DNA of 64,000 nt from Salipaludibacillus agaradhaerens (GCF_002019735.1 NZ_KV917378.1:3808869-3872868); one strand, 5' to 3'. Positions 52,473-60,666 are shown, counted from the first letter of the stretch. Notes: a model not told the origin generated them from the sequence alone. Made by a program: numbers and translations.

Positions 52473-53904
52473 AAAAATGCTTGTTGCAGGAAATTGGCTG
52501 GAAGCACGGACGATGTTCGATGTTATTAATCCACAAAACAATGAGGTGATAGCAAAAGTCCCTAAAGCAACAGAAAAAGATATGATGAGAGCCATTGAGA
52601 AATCTGAAGAGGCATTTCGTCATTTAGCTTCATGGCCTACACATGAACGTATAAAGGTACTGCAAAAAGCAGCTGATTATGTTGCGAACAATTTTGAGAA
52701 TTTTGCTGAAACGATTGCTTTAGAAGGAAGTAAAACCATTAATGAAGCGAGGAGTGAGGTGACACGAACGATTCAAACATTAAACATAAGTGCGGAAGAA
52801 GTGAGACGATTAAAAGGTGAAACGTTGAATTTCGATCAGAGGGAAGGAAGTGAAAATAGAACAGGGTACTATTACCGATTTCCCATTGGTATTATTGCTG
52901 CCATCACCCCATTTAATGATCCTTTGAACCTCGTAGCGCATAAAGTGGGGCCAGCTTTAGCAGCAGGTAATCCGATTATTGTTAAACCTGCCTCAAACAC
53001 ACCACTAAGTGCTTTATTGCTAGCAAAAGCGTTAGATGAGGCAGGTGTTCCGAAAGGGTTTTTATCTGTTGTGACAGGGGCTGGGAGCGACATTGGAGAT
53101 ACTCTTATAACCCATCCATTTGTAAAAATGGTGTCCTTTACAGGCGGCTTTGAAGCAGGGGAAAAAATTGCCCACAAAGCGGGATTAAAAAAGGTTGCAA
53201 TGGAGTTAGGATCTAATTCTCCCGTTATTGTTTTAAAGGATGCGTGTCTATCGGATGCTGTCATTTCCACTGTTTCAGGTGCGTTTTCAGCAGCAGGTCA
53301 AAATTGTTTAGGGGTTCAACGAATTTTCGTAGAGGAATCTGTTTATAAGCCATTTATTTCTGCATTTGTTGACCGAACAAAAGAATTAACTGTTGGTGAT
53401 AAAATGTCTGAATGGACGGATGTAGGCCCATTAATTAATGAGAAAGAAGCTAAGCGAGTAGAAACATGGATCGAGGAAGCGGTTTTTGAAGGAGCAGTCA
53501 TTGAGACAGGGGGTAGACGTGAGGGAGCATATATTCAACCAACAGTTCTTACACATGTTTCACCTCAGTCCACCATTTATCAGGAGGAAGTTTTCGGGCC
53601 TGTCGTTATGATTGAAGCGGTGGGACATCTGAAGGAGGCAATAAAAAAAGCGAATGATGTGAATTATGGCTTACAAGCAGGTATTTTCACAAAAAATATG
53701 GATCATGCTTTTTATGCTGTTCACCATCTTCAGTCTGGTGCCGTGATGGTTAATGATAGTAGTGATTATCGAATTGATGAGATGCCTTTTGGAGGTGTGA
53801 AAGGCTCGGGGCTAGGCAGGGAAGGTATACGGTATGCCATTCATGATATGACAGATCCAAAGGTAGTTTGCTTCAAGATTGATAGCATGTGGGGTGTGTC
53901 TTAA
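52444..53904 (+). CDS. NAD(P)-dependent aldehyde dehydrogenase (DoeC-like position)
   Basis: A 486-residue ALDH-family enzyme. The N-terminal nucleotide-binding region has ITPFNDPLNLVAHKVGPALA and IVKPASNTP; the general base Glu is in MELGSNSP, and the nucleophile Cys in SAAGQNCLGVQRIF. It has a typical FGPVV closing motif and GGVKGSGLGREG. In ectoine catabolism DoeC, an ALDH-family enzyme, oxidises aspartate-semialdehyde to aspartate; this gene could fill that role, but specificity cannot be read directly. ATG 52444, with AAAGGTGG upstream, overlaps the end of the preceding gene by 29 bases. A second ATG two codons on is possible. Confidence 0.85.
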   Translation: MSMQIQVRTEKMLVAGNWLEARTMFDVINPQNNEVIAKVPKATEKDMMRAIEKSEEAFRHLASWPTHERIKVLQKAADYVANNFENFAETIALEGSKTINEARSEVTRTIQTLNISAEEVRRLKGETLNFDQREGSENRTGYYYRFPIGIIAAITPFNDPLNLVAHKVGPALAAGNPIIVKPASNTPLSALLLAKALDEAGVPKGFLSVVTGAGSDIGDTLITHPFVKMVSFTGGFEAGEKIAHKAGLKKVAMELGSNSPVIVLKDACLSDAVISTVSGAFSAAGQNCLGVQRIFVEESVYKPFISAFVDRTKELTVGDKMSEWTDVGPLINEKEAKRVETWIEEAVFEGAVIETGGRREGAYIQPTVLTHVSPQSTIYQEEVFGPVVMIEAVGHLKEAIKKANDVNYGLQAGIFTKNMDHAFYAVHHLQSGAVMVNDSSDYRIDEMPFGGVKGSGLGREGIRYAIHDMTDPKVVCFKIDSMWGVS

Positions 53905-53929
53905 CTGAATATGTTTTTTCTTTAAAATA

Positions 53930-53985
53930 AAAGCCTCTAACACCTGTTGTTCAACTCTAACGGCGTGTGGGAGGCTTTGACGTTT
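53930..53985 (+). terminator. Probable terminator after the aldehyde dehydrogenase
   Basis: AAAGCCTC (53930-53937) pairs with GAGGCTTT (53971-53978), with ACAC and GTGT inside and GACGTTTTA after. The loop is long and the T-run short. Confidence 0.6.
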
Positions 53986-54037
53986 TATTAATGTATGTTA
54001 AAAATATAAACGTCTTTAGAAATGTAGTATACTTAAA

Positions 54038-54095
54038 TTTATCCCACTCTTAAGGGGGAGTAAAACCCCACTGATTGAAGGTTCGTTTTATGTTT
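54038..54095 (+). repeat. 32-bp dispersed repeat copy 2 with structured-repeat tip
   Basis: Bases 54038-54069 match 24115-24146 except for one base. They are followed directly by CCCACTGATTGAAGGTTCG and TTTTATG, the 3' end shared by the structured repeats at 16111, 27060, 38008 and 58060. Two repeat types therefore join here. Confidence 0.75.
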
Positions 54096-54124
54096 TTACA
54101 AGGCAAGTGTGACGTTTCCGGGTG

Positions 54125-54217
54125 AATGACGTCATTATATATTAGAGAAACTTCTTAATGGAAAAATCGATGTCTACTAGGTGTTAGACAGCTACAGCAA
54201 TGCTGATTCTGACACCT
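54125..54217. other. Palindrome and hairpin upstream of the hydrolase operon
   Basis: AATGACGTCATT (54125-54136) is a perfect 12-bp palindrome. AGGTGTTAGACAGC (54179-54192) pairs with GCTGATTCTGACACCT (54202-54217) nearly throughout, giving a strong hairpin followed by TCTTTC. It may be a small transcript end or a leader structure; no gene was seen within 53986-54369. Confidence 0.45.
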
Positions 54218-54369
54218 TCTTTCATGCGCAAGAATATGATAAAATAATACACGGGAAAATAGGCCAAAAAACCATATGTAGAACGAATAAACACAAGGGT
54301 ATTTAGCGTACATATAAGGATTGAAAAGAGACTTACTACAATGCGGATAAATAAATGAGGAGCGCCAAT

Positions 54370-55143
54370 ATGAAGATTGAGTTAACAGATGTCACATTAA
54401 ATTATCATGTTTCTGGGGAAGGACAGGAAATTATCCTCTTACATGGATGGGGAGCAAACATTGCAGCGGTTGCACCTATCCATAAAAATCTTGAGCAACA
54501 CTTTAAAGTATACAGTCTCGATCTGCCAGGGTTTGGTGAAAGTACTGAGCCCCCTTCACCATGGCGTGTTAAAGATTTTACTAATGCGCTGCGTGAATTC
54601 GTTGAGAAAATGGGAATTGAACACCCTATTCTTATGGGCCACTCCCACGGAGGCAGGATCGCTATCATGTATACCGCTACTTATGGGGATGTTAATAAAG
54701 TCATCCTTGTAGACAGCGCTGGCATAAAGCCGAAGCGTAAAGCAAGCTATTATGTAAAAGTTTACACATATAAAGCGGCGAAAAACATATTGAAGCTACC
54801 AGGTTTGAACAAGTATAGAGAGAAAATCTTATCTAATATGAAAGCTAAAGTAGGCTCTACTGATTATAAAAATGCCAGTGGTGTCATGCAACAAACACTT
54901 GTGCAAGTAGTCAATGAAGACTTGCAACATTTAATGCCAAAAATAACTGTTCCAACCTTGCTTATTTTTGGTGAAAACGACACTGCCACTCCTGTTTCTC
55001 ACGGTAAGCGAATGGAAGAGCTTATACCGGATGCGGGTCTTGTTGTCTTAAAGAACGCAGGGCACTTTGCTTACCTTGATCAGTTACATCAATTTAATGT
55101 GATCGTAAATACATTCTTAGAAAAGGACCGAAGGAGCTCGTAA
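54370..55143 (+). CDS. Alpha/beta-fold hydrolase
   Basis: A 257-residue soluble hydrolase. The oxyanion-region motif LLHGWGANI, the nucleophile elbow GHSHGGRI, an acid Asp in FGENDTATPV and the His in NAGHFAYLDQ complete the triad. ATG 54370 follows GAGGAGCG. It ends one base before the Mur-ligase gene, so the three genes of this operon are translated together. The substrate is unknown; association with peptidoglycan-precursor-type enzymes suggests an ester or amide on a related molecule. No signal peptide is present. Confidence 0.88.
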   Translation: MKIELTDVTLNYHVSGEGQEIILLHGWGANIAAVAPIHKNLEQHFKVYSLDLPGFGESTEPPSPWRVKDFTNALREFVEKMGIEHPILMGHSHGGRIAIMYTATYGDVNKVILVDSAGIKPKRKASYYVKVYTYKAAKNILKLPGLNKYREKILSNMKAKVGSTDYKNASGVMQQTLVQVVNEDLQHLMPKITVPTLLIFGENDTATPVSHGKRMEELIPDAGLVVLKNAGHFAYLDQLHQFNVIVNTFLEKDRRSS

Positions 55144-55144
55144 T

Positions 55145-56743
55145 ATGACTATTAAAATTATTTTTTTTACACTACTATTAATTACATGGATATTGCCTGT
55201 CGTTTTAAAAACAAAGCGAAGTGTTCATATGCTTCAGCTAAACTCATACCGAAATGAAAGGTATGGAAAATGGATTAGTCAAAATCGTCCGAAGGTCTTT
55301 CCTTCTTTAGAAGGATTATATATTGTCCCTATCGTTTTGGCACTATTAGTTGACTCTCCAGCCGTTGTATTAGGAAGTGGTGGGCTGATATTTTTAGGTA
55401 TCTACCTTTATTTTAGAAACAGCCAGCAAACAGAAAAGAAAAAACTTGTTTATACGCAGCGTGTCCAGCGCTTGCTTGGAACGACTTATATTATGTATGG
55501 TCTAACAGCAGCAGGAGCGATTATAGCAGGTGCGTATCTCAATTTACTAACGGCACTTATCATTTTAATTTTGGCAGCAGTTTTACCTTACTACATTATC
55601 ATGTTTGCGAATACGATTAACCGTCCTATTGAAGCGAGAATTAGTCAGGGCTTTGTGAATGATGCAAAACGATTGCTTAAAGCCTCTCCAGAGTTAAAAG
55701 TGATCGGAATTACTGGAAGCTTCGGTAAAACAAGTGTTAAACACTTTGTTCATGCGGTTTTATCCTCTAAATATAATGTCTTAATGACGCCTGAAAGCTA
55801 TAACACAAAGCTTGGCGTTACTAGAACGATAAACGAACAGCTAAAACCATATCATGACATTTTTATTGCAGAAATGGGAGCTAAGCAAGTAGGAGATATT
55901 AAAGAAATATGTGACATAGTAGATCACCAATATGGCATTTTAACAGCGGTTGGTGAGCAGCACTTGGACACATTTAAAACACTTGATAATATTAAGAAAA
56001 CGAAACATGAAATCGTTGAAACATTGCCAGAAGACAGTGGTGTAGCTATCTTGAACAAAGATGATAAAAATATTATGTCCTATACACCGCAAAACCCTTG
56101 TCGTAAAGTTTATTATGGCGTAGAGCGAGAAGATGTGGATCTCCATGCGAGTAACATTGCCTTCAGTTCAAAAGGGATGACGTTTACCGTTACGACGGCT
56201 AGTGGGGAAACAGAAAGATTTCTGACACGGTTATTAGGTAAACATAATGTCTATAACATTCTTGCGGCACTTGCTATCGGTTTAGAAATGGGGCTAAAGT
56301 TAAAGGACATGGCACGTGCAGTTAAACAAATGGACCCTGTCCCTCATCGATTAGAATTAAAACGATCCACCGGAAATATTACGATCATTGATGACAGTTT
56401 TAACTCCAATCCTGTGGGCTCCAAAATGGCAGTAGATGTTCTTGGACGTATGGAGGGCTATCGTATGCTTATTACGCCCGGGATGATTGAACTAGGTGAT
56501 AAAGAATTTGACATTAACAAAGAATGGGCTCGTTACTCAGCAGATAAATGTGATTTTATTATACTCGTTGGTAAAAAACAGACGTTGCCACTTCAAGAAG
56601 GATTAAAAGAGGCCGGCTATCCTGAAAATCAATTTTACGTAGCGAGTGATCTACAGGACGCTCTTCGGAAAATGCACGAAGTGGCCCAAGCAAATACAGT
56701 CGTTCTGCTGGAAAATGATTTACCTGATACATTTAATGAGTAA
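55145..56743 (+). CDS. Membrane-anchored Mur ligase-family enzyme (MurF-like)
   Basis: A 532-residue protein. Residues about 1-155 contain three or four hydrophobic segments (IIFFTLLLITWILPVV, LYIVPIVLALLV, ALIILILAAVLPYYIIMF), replacing the UDP-binding N-terminal domain of standard MurF. The Mur ATP-binding and C-terminal domains follow: P-loop GITGSFGKTSVK near residue 190, AEMGAKQVGDI, the TAVGEQHLDTF region, and DDSFNSNPVGSKMA with PGMIEL near residues 414-446. It would join an amino-acid or dipeptide unit to a carboxyl on a membrane-bound acceptor. The gene lies between a hydrolase and a Ddl gene, suggesting a dipeptide made by Ddl as the donor. It is not the main murF by layout. Confidence 0.82.
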   Translation: MTIKIIFFTLLLITWILPVVLKTKRSVHMLQLNSYRNERYGKWISQNRPKVFPSLEGLYIVPIVLALLVDSPAVVLGSGGLIFLGIYLYFRNSQQTEKKKLVYTQRVQRLLGTTYIMYGLTAAGAIIAGAYLNLLTALIILILAAVLPYYIIMFANTINRPIEARISQGFVNDAKRLLKASPELKVIGITGSFGKTSVKHFVHAVLSSKYNVLMTPESYNTKLGVTRTINEQLKPYHDIFIAEMGAKQVGDIKEICDIVDHQYGILTAVGEQHLDTFKTLDNIKKTKHEIVETLPEDSGVAILNKDDKNIMSYTPQNPCRKVYYGVEREDVDLHASNIAFSSKGMTFTVTTASGETERFLTRLLGKHNVYNILAALAIGLEMGLKLKDMARAVKQMDPVPHRLELKRSTGNITIIDDSFNSNPVGSKMAVDVLGRMEGYRMLITPGMIELGDKEFDINKEWARYSADKCDFIILVGKKQTLPLQEGLKEAGYPENQFYVASDLQDALRKMHEVAQANTVVLLENDLPDTFNE

Positions 56744-56777
56744 ATGAAGATAGAGATAGAAAAGGATGGTTTAAATC

Positions 56778-57974
56778 ATGAAAACAAGAGTAGCAGTTAT
56801 TTTTGGTGGCGTCTCAGTCGAGCATGAAGTATCGGTTATTTCTGCACTTCAAGCTATTCAGAATATGAATAAAGATAAGTATGACATCATTCCCCTATAC
56901 ATTTCGAAAGAACGAGTATGGTATACAGGTGAAGAATTATTAGATATTGAAAACTATAAAAATGTAACGTCGTTATTACAAAAAGCACAAAAAGTAGTGT
57001 TAACACGTGACGATGAGGGGCGTGTCGTCGTGCAAAAAGAACCACGTCCTCGCTTTGGGAAAAGTACTCTGCACGAGGTAGATGTGGCGTTTCCGATTAT
57101 TCATGGGACATTTGGAGAAGATGGCGTGCTTCAAGGATACTTAGAATTATTAAATCTTCCGTACGTAGGCTGCGATGTCTTATCTTCTAGCACCGGGATG
57201 GATAAAGTCATTATGAAAAATGTTTATCGTGATTCTGGATTGCCAATTCTTGATTATCTATGGTTCTATAGTACGCAATGGGCTGATGACCCGATGGCTT
57301 GGACAGAAAAAGTAAAAGAGACGCTTGATTTCCCGGTTATTGTAAAGCCTGCTAACCTCGGTTCGAGCGTGGGAATAAGTAAAGCAGAGAATAGTGAAGA
57401 ACTTGAAGAGGCGGTCGATTTAGCAAGTAAGTTTGCCACGAAAATTGTCGTGGAAAAAATGGTGCAAAACATGACTGAAGTTAATTGCTCTGTTGTTGGG
57501 GACTATGAACACGTGGAAGCATCGGTCTGTGAACAAGTGCTAGGTAGTGATGAATTCCTCTCTTATGAAGATAAATATGCAGGCAGCGGTTCAAAAGACA
57601 GTGGCGCAAGTAAAGGAATGGAAGCGACAAACCGCATTATTCCCGCAGAGATTGGTGATGACAAAACGAAGGAAGTGCAGGAACTTGCTAAAAAGTCATT
57701 TCAGCTTCTTGGATGTAGTGGTGTATCACGTATTGATTTCATGATAGATAAAGACACGGATAATGTCTATATTAATGAAATCAATACAATTCCAGGTTCA
57801 CTTTCTTTTTATTTGTGGGAACCAGCAGGAAAACCTTATAAACAGCTGCTGGATGAACTTATCCAACTAGCTTTAAAACGTGAACGTGACCGTAGTCGAT
57901 TAATGTTTTCCATTGATTCAAATCTCTTTTCATTACAAAAGGGCGGAGGCTCTAAAGGTTCTAAAACAAAATAA
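56778..57974 (+). CDS. D-alanine--D-alanine ligase family protein
   Basis: A 398-residue ATP-grasp ligase joining two D-Ala units with ATP. N-terminal GGVSVEHEVSVISALQ, the loop PANLGSSVGISKA, VEKMVQ, and the metal site SRIDFMIDK through YINEINTIPGS are all present. The omega-loop region begins YEDKYAG with Tyr, favouring D-Ala over D-lactate, but carries an insert (GSGSKDSGASKGMEATNR) of about ten residues compared with usual Bacillus Ddl. The tail after residue 372 (RSRLMFSIDSNLFSLQKGGGS) is also extended and basic. It may be a second Ddl dedicated to the membrane Mur ligase upstream. AAAGGATGG precedes the ATG. Confidence 0.88.
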   Translation: MKTRVAVIFGGVSVEHEVSVISALQAIQNMNKDKYDIIPLYISKERVWYTGEELLDIENYKNVTSLLQKAQKVVLTRDDEGRVVVQKEPRPRFGKSTLHEVDVAFPIIHGTFGEDGVLQGYLELLNLPYVGCDVLSSSTGMDKVIMKNVYRDSGLPILDYLWFYSTQWADDPMAWTEKVKETLDFPVIVKPANLGSSVGISKAENSEELEEAVDLASKFATKIVVEKMVQNMTEVNCSVVGDYEHVEASVCEQVLGSDEFLSYEDKYAGSGSKDSGASKGMEATNRIIPAEIGDDKTKEVQELAKKSFQLLGCSGVSRIDFMIDKDTDNVYINEINTIPGSLSFYLWEPAGKPYKQLLDELIQLALKRERDRSRLMFSIDSNLFSLQKGGGSKGSKTK

Positions 57975-57984
57975 TAATCTTATC

Positions 57985-58007
57985 AAACCCACTTCGGTGG
58001 GTTTTTT
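57985..58007 (+). terminator. Intrinsic terminator after the Ddl gene
   Basis: AAACCCAC-TTCG-GTGGGTTT forms an eight-bp stem with a stable TTCG tetraloop, followed by TTT. Confidence 0.93.
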
Positions 58008-58059
58008 CAATGTTCATAAGAAAGAGTGAAGATGTATCATTCTTGAAATGACTTGTTAA

Positions 58060-58219
58060 CTTTATCACAGATAGCTGTCCGTAAAATTCCTGTTACAAAA
58101 TAGAGTGGAAAGCTCAGTCTATTTAGGCGGGAGATAATGGACGCTAATGTCATAATTCACGTAACTATCATTCAGTGGAGAAGGACGAAAACGCCCGCTG
58201 CTTGAAGGTTCGTTATATG
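58060..58219 (+). repeat. Dispersed structured repeat, copy D
   Basis: It starts CTTTATCACAGATAGCTGTC, continues AAAATAGAGTGG, TCTATTTAGGCGGGAG and GGACGCTAATGTC, and ends ACGCCCGCTGCTTGAAGG then TTCGTTATATG. GTCC and GGAC can pair across the first hairpin. It lies directly before the GSDH-like gene and creates a false N-terminal extension of that gene's frame. Confidence 0.8.
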
Positions 58220-58258
58220 CTAAGTAGGGTAAATATGAGAAAAAGGAGGAAGATGTTC

Positions 58259-59458
58259 ATGAAACAAAAAGAGATGCGACTATCATTAGCAAGTTTGTTA
58301 CTTGTTTTAAGTGGGATGTTATTAACAGCATGTCAGACGAATGGACAATCGGGGAGTAATGAAAGTGACACTGCTGAAAGAGACACGCAGAGTGTTAGAA
58401 ACAATGACATAACTGATACGCATGAAGCTAACAATGAGCATCATGATAAAGATGAAAGAGATGCCATGCCTTTAAAGGAAGTGACACCTGATGAGTGGCA
58501 AGTGGAGGTATTAGCAGAGAACCTCAATATCCCATGGGCGCTTAATGTTCATGAGGACGTTATTTTTATGACTGATCGTGAAGGGCATATTATCGAAATT
58601 GAAAATGGGGAAACGAGCCAAAGTGAATTGCAGACGTCAACGCCAGTGGCTCATATAGGTGAAGGGGGACTTCTCGGATTTGTATTAGCAGAGGACTTTT
58701 TTGATACAGGGGAAGCCTATGCTTATTATACTTATCAAACAGATGAGGGGCATTTTGAAAATAGGATCGTCCGTGTTGAACAGCAACATAATAATGGATG
58801 GTCTGAAACAGAAATTTTATTAGATAATATTCCAGGTGCTGAGATTCATAATGGTGGGCGGTTAGCGGTCGGACCAGATGGTATGCTTTATGCGACAATA
58901 GGTGATGCTGATATTCCAGATGCGGCACAGGATGAGTCGAATCTAGCCGGAACTATTTTAAGAATGACACCTGAAGGAGATATTCCTGAGGATAATCCCA
59001 TAGAGGGTTCTTACGTTTATAGTTATGGGCACCGGAATCCACAAGGGCTTGCTTGGCGGAATAATGGTGAGATGTATAGCTCCGAACATGGCGCAGTAGG
59101 ACATGATGAAATAAATATCATTGAATCAGGTCATAATTATGGTTGGCCAGTTATTGAAGGGGATGAAACAGAAGAAGGAATGGAAGAACCCCTGATCCAT
59201 TCTGGGGAAGATACTTGGGCACCATCAGGAGTGACTTTTTGGGAGGAGCAACTTCTTGTGACAGGATTACGTGGTGAAGCACTTTATTTATTTGATGAAG
59301 AGGGGGAAGAAATGATAGACATATTTAGTGGCGAAGGTAGATTAAGAGATGTAACCTATGATGGGGATGCTCTGTATGTCATTACGAATAATAGAGATGG
59401 TAGAGGCCAACCGAAAGAGAATGATGATCGTCTCTTAAAACTGACGTTAAATCAATAG
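58259..59458 (+). CDS. PQQ-type glucose/sorbosone dehydrogenase-family lipoprotein
   Basis: A 399-residue six-bladed beta-propeller protein of the GSDH/YliI family. The signal peptide ends LTAC (Cys25), followed by an acidic low-complexity linker to about residue 75. The propeller starts NLNIPWALNV and has GEGGLLGFVLAEDF, HNGGRLAVGPDGMLYATIGD, GHRNPQGLAW, EHGAVGHDEIN and HNYGWPVIEG, the usual PQQ and calcium motifs. It oxidises aldoses or similar sugars at the cell surface in its family. ATG 58259 is spaced eight bases from GGAGGA; ATG 58253 is too near. No PQQ biosynthesis gene is in the window, so the cofactor source is unknown. Confidence 0.87.
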   Translation: MKQKEMRLSLASLLLVLSGMLLTACQTNGQSGSNESDTAERDTQSVRNNDITDTHEANNEHHDKDERDAMPLKEVTPDEWQVEVLAENLNIPWALNVHEDVIFMTDREGHIIEIENGETSQSELQTSTPVAHIGEGGLLGFVLAEDFFDTGEAYAYYTYQTDEGHFENRIVRVEQQHNNGWSETEILLDNIPGAEIHNGGRLAVGPDGMLYATIGDADIPDAAQDESNLAGTILRMTPEGDIPEDNPIEGSYVYSYGHRNPQGLAWRNNGEMYSSEHGAVGHDEINIIESGHNYGWPVIEGDETEEGMEEPLIHSGEDTWAPSGVTFWEEQLLVTGLRGEALYLFDEEGEEMIDIFSGEGRLRDVTYDGDALYVITNNRDGRGQPKENDDRLLKLTLNQ

Positions 59459-59747
59459 ACGAGTTTTAACTATAAATGTTCCTCTTTTTTTTCCTCAAAA
59501 TAAGAGATGATGTGAAATAGCTTGCTTTATTTTGAAAGGAGCTTATGAACCTGCCCAGTCAGTTATTTAATAGATGGCATGACTTATAAATAAAAAGAGG
59601 GATTTCCTAAAATTTAAAGACTGCTTTCATAAAGCGTCATGTTTTACAAACGTTAAGCAGGGTATTCTAATTTAAATAAGACGGCTAAATAAAAGGTGAT
59701 ACTACAATACTGACCGTTACTATTTTAGTATAGGCGAGGAGATCATA
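59459..59747. other. Intergenic region, no gene seen
   Basis: About 290 AT-rich bases with no gene or strong hairpin. AGGCGAGGAG at its end is the ribosome site of the DedA-like gene. Confidence 0.5.
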
Positions 59748-60371
59748 ATGATAGAGTTAATTTTTGATTTGCTTCGGCAGCTAGGCTGGATAGGATTAGT
59801 CATAGGAGTTGCCATAGAAGCACTCTCAATCCCATTCCCTGCGGCTATTTTCGTCCTTGTGTATGGCTATTTACTAAATCCTACTTGGCTTGACATTTTA
59901 CTATATTCCGTTTGGACCTCGCTTATTTATGTGACGGTGAGTTTTATTCCTTATGTCATTAGTATTCGTTATGAATCCGTTGTGAGGGAGAAAATGCCAA
60001 AACAAAAAATGGCGTTTGCTCAAAAGTGGGTTGATAAGTATGGGGATTGGATGATTGCAGTCGGACGTTTTATTGGAATGGGGTATATTACGTATATAGC
60101 TGGTTTCAGCCACATGACTAAATGGAAATTTGCTTCCTTAACGTTTATTGGTTTCTATCCGTTATCTATCATCATGTTTTATTTAGGAACACTTGGGAAT
60201 ATCGAAGCCATGATCACACGCTTTCAACAAGCACAATGGCTAATATTAATAGTCTTAGGGATCTTGTTAATCTTATACATTATTTTCCGAATACAACGCC
60301 GAAAGAAATTTAAAGAAAACTCTCCGATTGGCAAGCCCAAAAGGCGAAGACAGAGGGGTAGTTGCCCTTAG
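59748..60371 (+). CDS. DedA/VTT-domain membrane protein
   Basis: A 207-residue membrane protein of the SNARE-associated Golgi (VTT/DedA) family with about five hydrophobic segments. The motifs fit DedA: EALSIPFPAAIFVL near residues 24-37, and GRFIGMGYITYIAGFSHM near residues 106-123, with the conserved Arg and Gly. Relatives affect lipid flipping and envelope homeostasis. The basic C-terminal tail (KKFKENSPIGKPKRRRQRG) is encoded by the first of two direct repeats (60311-60376), so the tail may be recently altered. AGGAGA precedes the ATG. Confidence 0.85.
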   Translation: MIELIFDLLRQLGWIGLVIGVAIEALSIPFPAAIFVLVYGYLLNPTWLDILLYSVWTSLIYVTVSFIPYVISIRYESVVREKMPKQKMAFAQKWVDKYGDWMIAVGRFIGMGYITYIAGFSHMTKWKFASLTFIGFYPLSIIMFYLGTLGNIEAMITRFQQAQWLILIVLGILLILYIIFRIQRRKKFKENSPIGKPKRRRQRGSCP

Positions 60372-60471
60372 GCGGATAGAGAAAATGTAGGAAACATCTA
60401 TCCGCTAAAGAAAACTCTCCGATTGGCAAGCCCAAAAGGCGAAGACAGAAGGGTAGTTGCCCTTAGACGAA
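60311..60471 (+). repeat. Direct duplication of the DedA gene 3' end with hairpin spacer
   Basis: Copy 1 (60311-60376) and copy 2 (60406-60471) are 66 bp with only about three differences, a period of 95 bp. The spacer forms a perfect inverted repeat GCGGATAGA (60372-60380) and TCTATCCGC (60397-60405). The second copy is not in frame with the gene and has no start, so it is non-coding now. This looks like a recent local duplication. Confidence 0.85.
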
Positions 60472-60666
60472 TATAGAAAATATAACGAACTCAATGACTA
60501 ACTACTTGTATAAGTATGAGACCTTAGGCTATTATGTGTTAATGTTAGCTTAGATAGTAAAAATATAGTAAAATGATCAGAGAAGATAGAATTAAAGTCC
60601 CTTTCAAGGATAATGTTAATTAAGAAAAATCACTGTATGTTTTATTAAGAAAGGTGGTACTGGCAA

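Noticed and set aside
58175-58258. 28-codon upstream extension of the GSDH-like lipoprotein
   Set aside because: It runs through repeat copy D, and GGAGGA plus the signal peptide fix the start at 58259.
60406-60471. Second copy of the DedA tail as a coding exon-like extension
   Set aside because: The first copy ends in a stop codon and the 95-bp period shifts the frame.
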